The notes: a model not told the origin generated them from the letters alone. Positions 35,083 through 44,708 are shown, counted from the stretch's first letter. The stretch is 64,000 bases of DNA from Flavilitoribacter sp020436695 (GCA_041392665.1 JAWKLQ010000017.1:124001-188000), one strand, 5' to 3'. Program-made: numbers and translations.

Positions 35083-35355
35083 ATGAAACGTTACTTCTTT
35101 ATTTTCTGCCTTTCTTTTTTCTATTTAGGTGCTTGTACTAACTCAAATTCCCATTCGCACGACGAAGATCATACCCATGAAGAGGGTGATCACTCTCATG
35201 ACGGAGATGCGGACCATGCGCATGCTGACGACCATACCCACGCCGAAGGGGAAGATCACGATCATCCACACCCGCATGATCAGGAAGAATTTTCAGTAGA
35301 GAGTGATACGCTGAAAAAAGACACTACGGAACATCAGCATCCACACCCGCATTAA
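35083..35355 (+). CDS. Small His/Asp-rich lipoprotein
   Basis: From the ATG at 35083 this is a 90-aa lipoprotein (lipobox LGAC at C18). Nearly all of the mature part is low-complexity HxHDxDH sequence with His, Asp and Glu alternating, ending HQHPHPH. It probably binds divalent metal or Cu at the outer or inner membrane face. A start at 35029 would add 18 residues before the signal peptide and is not favoured. It lies 10 bases before the adaptor gene, whose product carries a similar His-rich head. Confidence 0.75.
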   Translation: MKRYFFIFCLSFFYLGACTNSNSHSHDEDHTHEEGDHSHDGDADHAHADDHTHAEGEDHDHPHPHDQEEFSVESDTLKKDTTEHQHPHPH

Positions 35356-35365
35356 AACCATCATT

Positions 35366-36898
35366 ATGTTTAAATATATGTTGGCCGCATCAGGATTCGT
35401 CCTGATGCTGGCCTGTCAACCCGTTGAATCCGGACATTCTCACGGTGACGGTGGACACTCCCATGAGGCCGAAGCAGATCACAGCCACGGTGAAACAGCC
35501 GCAGTTTCCATCACCGAATGGAGCGATCAGGTCGAATTATTTGTCGAATTCAAACCTTTGGTTATAGGAGAGGTTAGCCGCTTTGCCGCACATTTTACCC
35601 GTATGTCCGACTACAAGCCCGTTACGGAAGGACAACTGACCGTGAGCCTGATCGTGGGTGCCAAGGGCATTCGCCAAAGCGCAGATAACCCGGCTTCTCC
35701 CGGGATCTTTAATCCCAGCCTGCAACCTACTATCGGTGGTTCGGGCCGGCTGATCTTTGACCTGGTCACCCCCGATTTTTCCGATCAGGTAGTTTTGTCT
35801 GACATTCCCGTATTCGAAAATGCTGAAGCGGCAAGCGCCGCAATGGCTGAATCTGAGGGCGGTGACATGGGCATCAGTTTCCTTAAAGAACAAGCCTGGA
35901 AGATCGACTTTGCTATCGGGCAGGTTAAACTTCAACCGATCCATGAAGTCATTCATACCTCCGGAGAGATCCAGCCTGTAAAAGGCCAGGAAAAAGTGGT
36001 CGCAGCCAAAAGCAGCGGTATTATCTTTTTCCGAAGTCAAAAATTGCAGGAAGGGCGGGAAGTCAATGCCGGTGAACAACTATTCAGCATCAGCAGTCAG
36101 GGACTGGTGCAATCCAATCTGGAGGAAAAATATGAGGTCGCGAAGGCAAAGCTAGACAAGACCGAAGCTGATTTTGAAAGAGCCGAAGAACTGGTCGGCA
36201 AGCAGATCATCGGGCAAAAGCAATACGAACAACGTAAGATGGATTACTCCATTGCTCAGGCGGAATTCCAGACGCTAACTAATTCTTACAATACAGGAGG
36301 CCAATCCATAACGGCAGCCATGTCGGGGATCATCAAAAATATTATGGTCAGCGACGGCCAGTTCGTGCAGGAAGGAACGCCACTGGTGGAGATCACCAAT
36401 AGCCGTCGCCTGCTTTTACAGGCCGAAGTATCGCAAAAGTATTTGCCGCAACTAGGTCAGGTAAAATCCGCCAATTTCAAAACCCCTTATCAGGAGACCG
36501 TGCAGTCTCTTAATGACTACAACGGCCGGTTACTCACCTATGGTAAAGTGCTGGAACCCGGCAGCAGTTTTATTCCGGTATTGTTCGAACTCGATAATCT
36601 GCGGGAACTGATCCCCGGGTCTTTTGTCGAATTATTCCTGCTGACCAGTCCGATCGAAAATGCCCTGGTCATTCCCAAATCTGCCCTAATGCAGGATTAC
36701 AATATGACTTACGTTTACGTCGAAGCCGGTGGCGAAAGCTTTGAAAAAAGACCGATCAAACTAGGGGTAGATGATGGATTCCAGGTGCAGGTACTCTCCG
36801 GACTGAAGGAAGGGGAATGGGTAGTTACCGAGGGGGCTTACCAGATCAAAATGGCTTCTATGTCTTCTACCATCCCGGCACATGGCCATGAGCATTAA
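35366..36898 (+). CDS. RND efflux periplasmic adaptor (CusB/CzcB type), His-rich
   Basis: This 510-aa membrane-fusion lipoprotein (LMLAC, C17) bridges the pump and outer-membrane channel. Residues about 22-47 are His-rich (HSHGDGGHSHE), then comes an extra N-terminal beta domain (about 50-150) as in heavy-metal adaptors. The barrel-sandwich/lipoyl parts and an alpha-hairpin (NLEEKYEVAKAKLDKTEADFERAEEL to ITAAMSGIIKNIMVSDGQFVQEG) follow, and the tail ends HGHEH. It is the second partner of the downstream TolC and CzcA/CusA-like genes. The metal cannot be fixed from sequence. Confidence 0.9.
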   Translation: MFKYMLAASGFVLMLACQPVESGHSHGDGGHSHEAEADHSHGETAAVSITEWSDQVELFVEFKPLVIGEVSRFAAHFTRMSDYKPVTEGQLTVSLIVGAKGIRQSADNPASPGIFNPSLQPTIGGSGRLIFDLVTPDFSDQVVLSDIPVFENAEAASAAMAESEGGDMGISFLKEQAWKIDFAIGQVKLQPIHEVIHTSGEIQPVKGQEKVVAAKSSGIIFFRSQKLQEGREVNAGEQLFSISSQGLVQSNLEEKYEVAKAKLDKTEADFERAEELVGKQIIGQKQYEQRKMDYSIAQAEFQTLTNSYNTGGQSITAAMSGIIKNIMVSDGQFVQEGTPLVEITNSRRLLLQAEVSQKYLPQLGQVKSANFKTPYQETVQSLNDYNGRLLTYGKVLEPGSSFIPVLFELDNLRELIPGSFVELFLLTSPIENALVIPKSALMQDYNMTYVYVEAGGESFEKRPIKLGVDDGFQVQVLSGLKEGEWVVTEGAYQIKMASMSSTIPAHGHEH

Positions 36899-36953
36899 AT
36901 GATCTAAATGATCGATCAGCCCCGGTATTTGAGTTATTAAAAATCAGATCAGC

Positions 36954-38165
36954 ATGAACAAACCATCGCAAACCAAACAGCTCTGGTTGTTATTGGGATT
37001 GCTTACTGCCGTTTTCCAAATTGGAAGTGGACAAAATAACGGTATCAGTCTGGAAGAGGCCCTGCGGATCGCCCGCGACAGCTACGCCGGTCTCGAACGG
37101 GATCGTTTATCCGTCGAACAACAGACCCGGCTGGCCGATTCCGGATTGTTGACCCAACCGACCCAACTTTTCTTTTCAGGAGAGGAATTCAATTTTGGCG
37201 GACAATCGGGGGTACAATCGATCAATGTCCAGCAGAATTTCTATCTGCCAAAAGCCCATAAGGCCCAACGGGCGTATTACCAGCAAGGAGCCAAAGTAGC
37301 CGAAAGGCAACTGGCGCTTACCGAACAGGAACTGGAGCGACAGGTGACCCATGCTTATCTGCGTTTGCAATACGCCAAACAGGAAGAGGCGCTGGCAGCA
37401 GAGAATCTGGAGCTGTACCGGAATTTTCTGGAAGTGACTACTGAACAGTTGGAAAGTGGGGAAACCGGCAGGATCCCGCAACTGGCTGCCCGTTCCCGAC
37501 TGGGCCAGGCTCAATTGGAACAGGAACACGTCCGTGAAAAATACCAGATCGCCCGGACGCTATTCAACCAATGGCTCGGAGCAGATACGACCTACGAAGT
37601 TGTCGGAGAACTTCCGTCGGCAGTGGCAACTACGGTGGAAGCGAGCCTGCAAAACAATCCTCATTTGCAACTGGTCCAAGCCCGGCAGGAATTAGCCCTG
37701 GCAAAAGTGGAAACCCAAAAAGCACAGCTACTACCGCAGATCAATTCCGGTCTCCGACTACAGAGTGCCTTCGGTACCTTCCCTTTATTCGGCTATCAGG
37801 CCGGGGTGAATGTGCCGCTTTTCCGCAAGTCTTATAAAACGCAGATCGAGGCCGCCCAGGTGGCCGTCAAAGTAGAGGAAGCAGCACTGCGCACCGAACA
37901 ACAGGAACTACAACGCACCATCAGCGAATTGCGCTACCGGCTGGAGCATCAAATGCACATTCTAGCATACCTGGAAGAAGATCTCAGTCCGATCGTCAAC
38001 GAACAAAGTGAGATCAATCTGGCAGCTTACCGCGAGGGAGAGGTCGGCTATCTGGAATACCTGGACGGACTGGAACAGGTCGTTCAGGTGAAACAACAAT
38101 ACCTGGACGCCCTGTATCAATACAATGCCCTGCGTGTGGAATTGGATTATTGGCTTGGAAATTAA
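36954..38165 (+). CDS. TolC-family outer-membrane efflux channel
   Basis: This 403-aa protein has a signal peptide (1-26) and the paired coiled-coil layout of the outer membrane efflux family: SLEEALRIARDSYAGLERDRLSVEQQ near the start and RQELALAKVETQKAQLLPQI in the second half, ending EYLDGLEQVVQVKQQYLDALYQYNALRVELDYWLGN. It is slightly short for the family, as is normal for metal-efflux members. It lies 55 bases after the adaptor and 6 before the pump gene. Confidence 0.9.
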   Translation: MNKPSQTKQLWLLLGLLTAVFQIGSGQNNGISLEEALRIARDSYAGLERDRLSVEQQTRLADSGLLTQPTQLFFSGEEFNFGGQSGVQSINVQQNFYLPKAHKAQRAYYQQGAKVAERQLALTEQELERQVTHAYLRLQYAKQEEALAAENLELYRNFLEVTTEQLESGETGRIPQLAARSRLGQAQLEQEHVREKYQIARTLFNQWLGADTTYEVVGELPSAVATTVEASLQNNPHLQLVQARQELALAKVETQKAQLLPQINSGLRLQSAFGTFPLFGYQAGVNVPLFRKSYKTQIEAAQVAVKVEEAALRTEQQELQRTISELRYRLEHQMHILAYLEEDLSPIVNEQSEINLAAYREGEVGYLEYLDGLEQVVQVKQQYLDALYQYNALRVELDYWLGN

Positions 38166-38171
38166 TACAAT

Positions 38172-41100
38172 ATGCTCAATCGAATTATACAGCTTTCGCT
38201 GAAAAACCGCCTATTGGTCCTAGCGTTCTTTTCCCTGATCATGCTCACCGGCGCCTATATCGCTTCCGACATGGATGTGGATGTATTCCCGGACCTGACC
38301 GCGCCAACCGTCACCGTGCTTACCGAAGCTCACGGCATGGCTACGGAGGAGGTAGAGCGACTGGTCAGTTACCCCCTGGAATCTGCGCTGAACGGAGCTC
38401 CTAATATCCGGCGCATCCGGTCTTCTTCGGCGATGGGTATATCCATTGTCTGGGCCGAATTTGCGTGGGGAATGGATATTTATAAGGCCCGACAGATCGT
38501 GGCTGAAAAGCTGGCGACCGTCGAGGGCAAACTCCCGGCAGGGGTGGAAAGTCCAATCCTGGCCCCGATCTCTTCTATCATGGGTGAGATCATGCTGATG
38601 GGTATGAGTTCTGACAGCCTGTCACCGATGGAACTACGCACCCTGGCCGACTGGACAGTGCGCCCGCAATTACTGGCCATCAGCGGTGTAGCCCAAGTGG
38701 TAGTGATCGGCGGTGGTTACAAACAATACGAGGTAGCGGTCGATCCCGAAAAGATGAAATATTTTGACGTTTCGCTGAATGAGTTGGAAGAGGCGGCCGC
38801 ATCAGCAACGCACAACGCTTCCGGCGGCTTTATCAATGAGTACGGCAATCAATACATTGTTCAGGGAGAAGGGCGAACCACTTCCGTAGAAGAGATTGGC
38901 AATACGCTGGTACGGATGCAGGGCGATCAGCCGATCCGGATTGCCGATGTAGCCGATGTCAGGATCAGTGCTGCTCCCAAGATCGGAGACGGGGCCGTTG
39001 CAGGAAGATCCGCAGTGATCCTCACTCTGATGAAGCAACCCAATGCCAATACCTTAAAGCTGACCGAAAGCATTGATGAAACAATGGCTGCGATACAGCA
39101 GCAATTTCCGGCCGGAGTTGAGATGAATACGCATATCTTCCGGCAGTCCAACTTCATTCAGGCTTCCATTGATAATCTGCAAAGTACGCTGGTGGAGGGA
39201 GCAATTTTTGTCAGTATTGTGCTTTTTCTTTTCCTGCTGAACTGGCGCACTACGCTTATTTCCCTGGTAGCCATCCCGGCTTCGCTGCTGGTAACCATTA
39301 TTGTGCTTAAGTTATTGGGCTTCACCATCAATACGATGAGCCTCGGGGGTATGGCCATTGCCATCGGTGCGCTGGTAGACGACGCCATTATCGATGTAGA
39401 AAACATATTCAAGCGATTAAGGGAAAATACACAACGTCCGGCGGCGGAGCGGCAAAGTGCTTTGGCCATCATTTTTGATGCCTCCAGTGAGATCCGAAAT
39501 TCCATTCTAATCGCTACCCTGATCATCATTGCTGCTTTCATTCCGTTGTTTTTCCTTAGTGGTATGGAAGGCAGACTCCTACAGCCACTGGGTGTCTCTT
39601 TCATTGTGGCCATCTTCACTTCTCTGTTCGTTGCGGTTACTTTGACGCCAGTGTTAAGCAGCTACCTGCTTACCGATGAGCGTAGGCTACAACGGCAGGC
39701 AGCGGGCAGTTGGGTAGAAAGGACCGTAGCTTCCGGCTACCGCAGTCTGTTACAGTGGGCGTTAAAAGTCCCTCGTTTAGTCATCTTAACGGCCGTTGTT
39801 CTATTTGGTCTCTCTCTCTTCCTGTTAACCGGCTTAGGTCGTAGCTTTTTACCCGAATTTAATGAAGGATCTCTTGTGATCAGTGTGGTCACGCCTCCCG
39901 GCACTTCTTTGGAGGAATCCAATAAAACCGGTGCACTGGTAGAGGAATTGCTATTGGAGATGCCCGAAGTGGAAATCACTTCCCGCCGGACGGGTCGGGC
40001 CGAAATGGACGAACACGCCCAGGGAGTGAATGCTTCGGAAGTAGATGTACCTTTTACCTTGAAAGATCGCAGTGAAGAGGAATTTCTGGAAGCGTTGAGA
40101 ACACGGCTGACCATTGTACCCGGTGCCAACATCACTATCGGACAGCCCATCGCTCACCGGATCGATCATATGCTGTCCGGTACCAGGGCCAATATTGCCA
40201 TTAAGGTTTTCGGCACGGATCTTAATCAATTGTTTACCACCGGCAATGCGATCAAACAACAGATTGAAAGCATTCCGGGCCTGGTGGACCTCAATGTCGA
40301 ACAGCAAATTGAGGTGCCGCAGATCCGCATCCTGCCTAACCGGACCATGCTGGCTAAATACGGCATCCGGCTAGGAGACTTTATGGATTTCATCGATGTA
40401 GCCTTTGCCGGAGAGCGGGTCGGTCAGGTCTTTGAAGGGCAGCGTAGTTTTGATCTGGTGGTGCGCTACAATGAGCAGAACCGAAATACCGCCGAGGCGA
40501 TCCGGAACAGCTTACTGGATACTCACTCCGGAGAGAAGATCCCTTTGTATTACGTGGCTACCGTAGATGTTACCGGGAATCCTTACTCAGTGAGCCGGGA
40601 GAACGTACAACGCAAGATCGTCGTGTCTGCCAATGTAGCCGGACGGGACCTGCGCGGCGTGGTGAACGATATTCAAAGTACGATTGCAGCCAATATTGAA
40701 CTACCGGAAGGCTACCGGGTGGAATACGGCGGGCAATTTGAAAGTGAAGCCCGGGCCACCCGGTTGCTTTTGATCACTTCCGCCGGTGCGATCCTGCTGA
40801 TCTTCTTGCTCCTGTATCTGGAATTCAATGACCTCAGTCTGGCCGGTATCGTACTGATGAACCTGCCGCTGGCTTTGATTGGCGGTGTATTCATCGTTTA
40901 CTTTACCACCGGCATTGTTTCCATTGCTTCCACCATAGGCTTCATCAGTCTATTCGGGATTGCTGCCCGGAACGGTATTTTACTGGTCAGTCGTTTCCAG
41001 GTACTTCAACAGGATAGAGATCTTCGGGAAACCATCATTGAAGGTTCTCTGGATCGCCTGAATCCGATACTGATGACGGCATTGACTACCGGCTTGGCTC

Positions 41101-41249
41101 TGATCCCTCTGGCATTAGCCGGCGGCAAGGCAGGAAATGAGATCCAAAGCCCAATGGCCGTTGTCATACTCGGCGGGCTGGTGTCCTCTACCTTTTTGAA
41201 TTTGCTGGTGATACCGAGTGTGTATTTGTTGATGCAAAGGAGGAAATGA
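38172..41249 (+). CDS. Heavy-metal RND efflux pump (CzcA/CusA family)
   Basis: This 1025-aa inner-membrane pump exports metal ions with proton flow. It has the N-terminal helix NRLLVLAFFSLIMLTGAYIA followed by DVDVFPDLTAPTVTVLTEAHGM, two large periplasmic loops, and the duplicated six-helix blocks. The helix-4 signature GGMAIAIGALVDDAIIDVENIFKRL (about 395-420) carries the acidic relay. The size is typical for the family. CusA-type Met clusters were not traced, so Cu/Ag versus Zn/Co/Cd is open. It is the last gene of the rightward operon and is transcribed against the superoxide dismutase remnant. Confidence 0.92.
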   Translation: MLNRIIQLSLKNRLLVLAFFSLIMLTGAYIASDMDVDVFPDLTAPTVTVLTEAHGMATEEVERLVSYPLESALNGAPNIRRIRSSSAMGISIVWAEFAWGMDIYKARQIVAEKLATVEGKLPAGVESPILAPISSIMGEIMLMGMSSDSLSPMELRTLADWTVRPQLLAISGVAQVVVIGGGYKQYEVAVDPEKMKYFDVSLNELEEAAASATHNASGGFINEYGNQYIVQGEGRTTSVEEIGNTLVRMQGDQPIRIADVADVRISAAPKIGDGAVAGRSAVILTLMKQPNANTLKLTESIDETMAAIQQQFPAGVEMNTHIFRQSNFIQASIDNLQSTLVEGAIFVSIVLFLFLLNWRTTLISLVAIPASLLVTIIVLKLLGFTINTMSLGGMAIAIGALVDDAIIDVENIFKRLRENTQRPAAERQSALAIIFDASSEIRNSILIATLIIIAAFIPLFFLSGMEGRLLQPLGVSFIVAIFTSLFVAVTLTPVLSSYLLTDERRLQRQAAGSWVERTVASGYRSLLQWALKVPRLVILTAVVLFGLSLFLLTGLGRSFLPEFNEGSLVISVVTPPGTSLEESNKTGALVEELLLEMPEVEITSRRTGRAEMDEHAQGVNASEVDVPFTLKDRSEEEFLEALRTRLTIVPGANITIGQPIAHRIDHMLSGTRANIAIKVFGTDLNQLFTTGNAIKQQIESIPGLVDLNVEQQIEVPQIRILPNRTMLAKYGIRLGDFMDFIDVAFAGERVGQVFEGQRSFDLVVRYNEQNRNTAEAIRNSLLDTHSGEKIPLYYVATVDVTGNPYSVSRENVQRKIVVSANVAGRDLRGVVNDIQSTIAANIELPEGYRVEYGGQFESEARATRLLLITSAGAILLIFLLLYLEFNDLSLAGIVLMNLPLALIGGVFIVYFTTGIVSIASTIGFISLFGIAARNGILLVSRFQVLQQDRDLRETIIEGSLDRLNPILMTALTTGLALIPLALAGGKAGNEIQSPMAVVILGGLVSSTFLNLLVIPSVYLLMQRRK

Positions 41250-41278
41250 ATAAATTCGGCCTTTGCACAAATGGTTGA

Positions 41279-41745
41279 TTAAACTAATTTACGAGCCGTT
41301 TCCAGCCGCTCTGCCACATTATCCCAGTTAATGATGTTGAAGAGTGCATCTACGAAGTCGCCGCGTTTGTTTTTGTACTTCAGATAGTAGGCATGCTCCC
41401 AGACATCAATTACCAGGATTGGAACAACTCCCCACTGCGTCAAACGCTCGTGATTGTCGCAGGGCAGTACTACCAGACTGTCGGCAAAGGTTTGGTAGCC
41501 GAGGATGCCCCAACCCGCACCTTCCACTGATTTGGAGATCTGGGAGACGTTGTACTTCAGCTTGTCAAAGCCACCGAAGTATTTGTCAATGTATTTCAAA
41601 CAGTTCCCCGGTCGGTTCTGTGGTCTTATTGGTTAGGTTGGTCCAGAAGATAGTGTGTAGTACATGACTGGAAAAATGATGACCCCATGAATTGGCTTTT
41701 CAATCAAGGTAGGGATTTTTCAGCCTTACTAAAGATTCCCCTCAA
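41279..41745 (-). pseudogene. Decayed Fe/Mn superoxide dismutase
   Basis: The last 106 codons (41599-41279) encode a good SOD C-terminal half with GAGWGILGYQ and the metal-site DVWEHAYYLKYKNKR. Upstream, another frame gives NSWGHHFSSHVLHTIFWTNLTN...EPTGELFE, and the join to KYIDKYFGG requires a frameshift near 41600. Further upstream a third frame (IFSKAEKSLP then stop) may be more of the gene. The N-terminal ~80 residues with the first metal His ligand are not found. This is therefore a truncated, frameshifted copy; assembly error could explain the shift but not the missing N terminus. Confidence 0.8.
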
Positions 41746-41783
41746 AATCATTTTACGTTATCGGAGTTGCGTCAAAACAACAA

Positions 41784-41826
41784 AAGCCGGTGCTCTGGAA
41801 AACGGCATCCAGAATCTCACCGGCTT
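41784..41826 (-). terminator. Intrinsic terminator of the methyltransferase gene
   Basis: AAGCCGGTG and CACCGGCTT form a 9-bp stem with an inner TCTGGA/TCCAGA stem, followed on the minus strand by TTGTTGTTTT. It begins about 44 bases beyond the methyltransferase stop codon. Confidence 0.65.
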
Positions 41827-41869
41827 ATTGAATTTTCTGACTTGATTATCGCGGGGCATTACAATGCCG

Positions 41870-42721
41870 TCAGGCTTGCTTTTCCGCAGTAAACAAGCGC
41901 GCACCGAACGGAATAGACTTCCTGGCACCCGGCAGTTTTTCTTCCAGTACTTTATGTACGTCTTCTTCTATTTTGGACTGAATGGCAGGCCCCGTCGCTT
42001 TAAATGCAGCAACCACCGGAGGGACCACATCGCCCATAAATGCGAGATATTCATCTACAGAGCTGCAGTCCATCTCACCATTGATCTCTGTTTCTGCGCC
42101 ACCGTACAATCCCGCTTCTTCGAACAGTGTTTTCATGAAACCGGGTTGAGCACATCTGAACATACCCGGATCGCCAGGAGGTGGTGCAGGGAAATCGGTA
42201 TAGTTTTTAATGGCACCAACCACGGCCGTGATCCAGAGATTTTTTGCCGGTTCTCCCCATACGGTTGTTGCGAGCTTACCTCCCGGTTTCAACACCCGAA
42301 TCATCTCTCTGGCAGCCAGTTCCATATCCGGAAAGAACATGAATCCGAGCCGGCAACTCACCGCATCAAAAGAGTTGTCTTCAAACGGCAGCTCGCAGGC
42401 ATCTGCCACCAGTGTTTGAAAGTTAGAGATGGCTTTCGAGTCGGCATTTTCCCTGGCGATCTGCAACATACCTTCTGAAAGGTCGACAGCAGTAACGGAT
42501 CCGCGGTGTACAATAGAGGCGATGGTCAGCCCCGGTTCGCCGGTACCGGCAGCGATATCCAAAACGCGGTCTTCGGGTTTCAATTTCAGGTGTTCGATGA
42601 TCCGTTCTCCCTGCGCATGTAGAAAGCGCATGGTAAAATCATCCCATTTCTTCCAACCCGGAGAGAAAGTGTTCCAGGAGTTCTTTTGTTTGTCTCTAAT
42701 TGCAGTTTGGTAGGTTAACAT
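41870..42721 (-). CDS. Class I SAM-dependent methyltransferase
   Basis: This 283-aa cytosolic protein has motif I VLDIAAGTGEPGL (about 53-65), an acidic loop TAVDLSEGM, and FDAVSCRLGFMFFPD with MIRVLKPGGKLATTVW (motifs of UbiE/Coq5-like enzymes). The C-terminal ~100 residues are less conserved. The methyl acceptor is unknown. It lies 87 bases after the OsmC gene in the same orientation and may belong to a stress-linked unit with AraC and OsmC. Confidence 0.82.
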   Translation of the reverse strand: MLTYQTAIRDKQKNSWNTFSPGWKKWDDFTMRFLHAQGERIIEHLKLKPEDRVLDIAAGTGEPGLTIASIVHRGSVTAVDLSEGMLQIARENADSKAISNFQTLVADACELPFEDNSFDAVSCRLGFMFFPDMELAAREMIRVLKPGGKLATTVWGEPAKNLWITAVVGAIKNYTDFPAPPPGDPGMFRCAQPGFMKTLFEEAGLYGGAETEINGEMDCSSVDEYLAFMGDVVPPVVAAFKATGPAIQSKIEEDVHKVLEEKLPGARKSIPFGARLFTAEKQA

Positions 42722-42808
42722 GATATTGTTGTTTTGTGAAGTTTTAGGAATGTAGGTCCATCCGACCGAAGGCCGGGTTAACCTGCTGTGATGATGGAAA
42801 ATTGATAA

Positions 42809-43366
42809 TTAAGATTGAATGGCGACCTGCACATCCACCGGATTGATCAATGAATTGAACAGGGGTGATTGCTTGGCCAGGTCGATTAATTCCTCTTTTT
42901 GTTCGTCGGAGACACCGTCGATATCGAAGGTCACCCGGATCTGGCGAAAGCCTTTGTCTACCTGTGGATTCAGGCCCATAAAGCCCTGAAGGTCGATATC
43001 GCCTTCAATACGTGAGGATACACTTCCTACCTCGATACCCCTTGCTGATGCCAGGAGGATCATGGCGGTGGTCATACATGCGAGCAGGCCGTGCAACAAA
43101 ATTTCTCCGGGGTTGGCGCCTTTGTTTTCTCCCAATAATACCGGCGGTTCATCATTATCGTATACGAAGGGGACTTCCCGGCTGGTGTCTTCCTGGCAGG
43201 CTCCGTAAAAGCCCTGAATGAAACTGCGGTTGTGCGCCCCCGTAATCCAGGTGTTCCGGGCTCGCAGCTCGAATGAGGCGATCTCAGGATTGCCCTGAAT
43301 AGCGGTGACGGTGTTGGAAATTGCTTCCGCATCGAAGCCGTTGATCTTTTTTGTGCTGACTGTCAT
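42809..43366 (-). CDS. OsmC family protein
   Basis: This 185-aa protein has the OsmC fold pattern: NPGEILLHGLLACMTTAMILLASARGIEVGSVSSRIEGDIDLQGF, with the conserved Cys in LLACMT. OsmC/Ohr proteins reduce organic hydroperoxides, but many OsmC relatives have only one Cys and an unknown role. A second Cys is present in GFYGACQED, so peroxidase chemistry is possible. It lies between the AraC regulator (127 bases upstream) and the methyltransferase, all leftward. Confidence 0.82.
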   Translation of the reverse strand: MTVSTKKINGFDAEAISNTVTAIQGNPEIASFELRARNTWITGAHNRSFIQGFYGACQEDTSREVPFVYDNDEPPVLLGENKGANPGEILLHGLLACMTTAMILLASARGIEVGSVSSRIEGDIDLQGFMGLNPQVDKGFRQIRVTFDIDGVSDEQKEELIDLAKQSPLFNSLINPVDVQVAIQS

Positions 43367-43492
43367 GATCGTAATTGTTTTTTTGATTTGTAATCAAGTG
43401 ACGATACAAAAGTACAGGCAGCACAGGCCCAGGGGATAGGTCTATGAGTTCACAAAATCTGCAAAAAAGTCCAAAGAGGTTTTTGAGTGGAT

Positions 43493-44356
43493 TTAATCGG
43501 CAAGGGATCGATATTGCAGCGGAGTATGATCAAATTTTTGCTTAAAAGCCCGGATAAAACTTGAAGTATCTTCAAAACCGCTGTTGAAGGCGATCTCATT
43601 GATATTCTTATCGGTGGTTTGTAAGAGGTAGGCCGCAAAATGGAGTCGTTTTTCCGTAAGCCACTTACCCGGTGGAGTTTTGTATATGCTGTTGAATAAC
43701 CTTTTAAAGGAGCTCAGGCTCATATTGCATAATTCGGCAAATTGCTCCAGTTTCAGTCGGTAGGCAAAATTCTCTTCCATCACCTGTTGCAGCTGTGCAC
43801 TTTGATCCCGGTTGAGCGTCCCCAGGTATTGAGCCACTTCTTTATGGAGCGGCCGGGTGAAAATGTTGAGCAATAATTCTTCAAACTTATGCTGCAAAAG
43901 GTGTTTGTCGGGAAAAGCCGCGGCACCGAAAAAAGCCGCCAGTGAATGCACGTATCCTTCCAGAAAATTATCCAGCTCCACCCGAATGACAGCATCGGTA
44001 TCGGAAGCGATTTCCGCATCGCTCCGGATAATACTTGAAAAACGGTGCATAAATTTTTTAATAAAATCGTCGGAAATGAATACCATCAAAGCACAATAGT
44101 CTTCGTCAAAATACTGGTGCACCAGGTTAGCCCCTCTTTTAACGAACAGAGAATCGCCGGTCTGGACGACATATTCATTGTAAATACTCTTCCACATCTT
44201 TTTGCCGCTGGTCACAAAAACAAAGTAGTTCAGATCAGACCAGATACCGGCCTTCACCTCTTCTACCAGACATTTATATTCCACGAACAGCAGGTCATCG
44301 ATCTTGAGTTGCTTATAGAAACTATTGTCTTTAATAAAAGAATGGATGTTCAGCAT
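43493..44356 (-). CDS. AraC family transcriptional regulator (ExsA-like)
   Basis: This 287-aa regulator has an N-terminal beta-rich sensor part (about 1-140) and a C-terminal double helix-turn-helix. The DNA-binding part reads LEQFAELCNMSLSSFKRLFNSIYKTPPGKWLTEKRLHFAAYLL, then NINEIAFNSGFEDTSSFIRAFKQKFDHTPLQYR. It is upstream of OsmC and in the same direction, so it probably controls that gene; the inducer is unknown. A start at Met 1 gives a normal N terminus for this group. Confidence 0.88.
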   Translation of the reverse strand: MLNIHSFIKDNSFYKQLKIDDLLFVEYKCLVEEVKAGIWSDLNYFVFVTSGKKMWKSIYNEYVVQTGDSLFVKRGANLVHQYFDEDYCALMVFISDDFIKKFMHRFSSIIRSDAEIASDTDAVIRVELDNFLEGYVHSLAAFFGAAAFPDKHLLQHKFEELLLNIFTRPLHKEVAQYLGTLNRDQSAQLQQVMEENFAYRLKLEQFAELCNMSLSSFKRLFNSIYKTPPGKWLTEKRLHFAAYLLQTTDKNINEIAFNSGFEDTSSFIRAFKQKFDHTPLQYRSLAD

Positions 44357-44411
44357 TGGGCGTAGTTTGGGCTATTTAGCATAAATTTAGTGCAAATGTT
44401 GGATTTGTGAC

Positions 44412-44708
44412 TCAATTCGAACGCGATAAACAAAAAGAATGTACAGTCGGGAAAGATAGAAAATCCGTTGCGAGACTAGCTAACCTGCAACCTGGATTAG
44501 CTAGTGCATATATGTGGACCTGATGGATCGCAGTAATGGGCACAAACGCAGTCGCCTGCTCCAAAGAGGCATCAGCATCATCCTTCAGGTAAATATGAAC
44601 AGCGTGAATAATGTACTTTCTCCCGGCCGATAACGGCGATCTTTCTGGAAGGCAATGTCTACCAACCAAGCGCTGAAAAATATATGTATCTTTTTTCAAC
44701 CGCAGCAT
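44412..44708 (-). pseudogene. Possible relic of a Dabb (stress-responsive alpha/beta barrel) gene
   Basis: The minus-strand frame contains KYIIHAVHIYLKDDADASLEQ and AFVPITAIHQVHIYALANPG, which resembles the start of Dabb proteins (HHVxFWLKxDAD, then a xIxxVxxxxxGxPA strand). The conserved second half with FKDxAxHxxY is not found, and the upstream 25 residues do not fit. It looks like a truncated and partly scrambled copy. Confidence is low and chance is possible. The rest of the 44357-44829 gap shows nothing else. Confidence 0.35.

Noticed and set aside
34564..41249. Metal-efflux region as a complete genomic island
   Set aside because: The tRNA and the 19-bp repeat mark a left edge, but no right-hand repeat, integrase or composition change was found.
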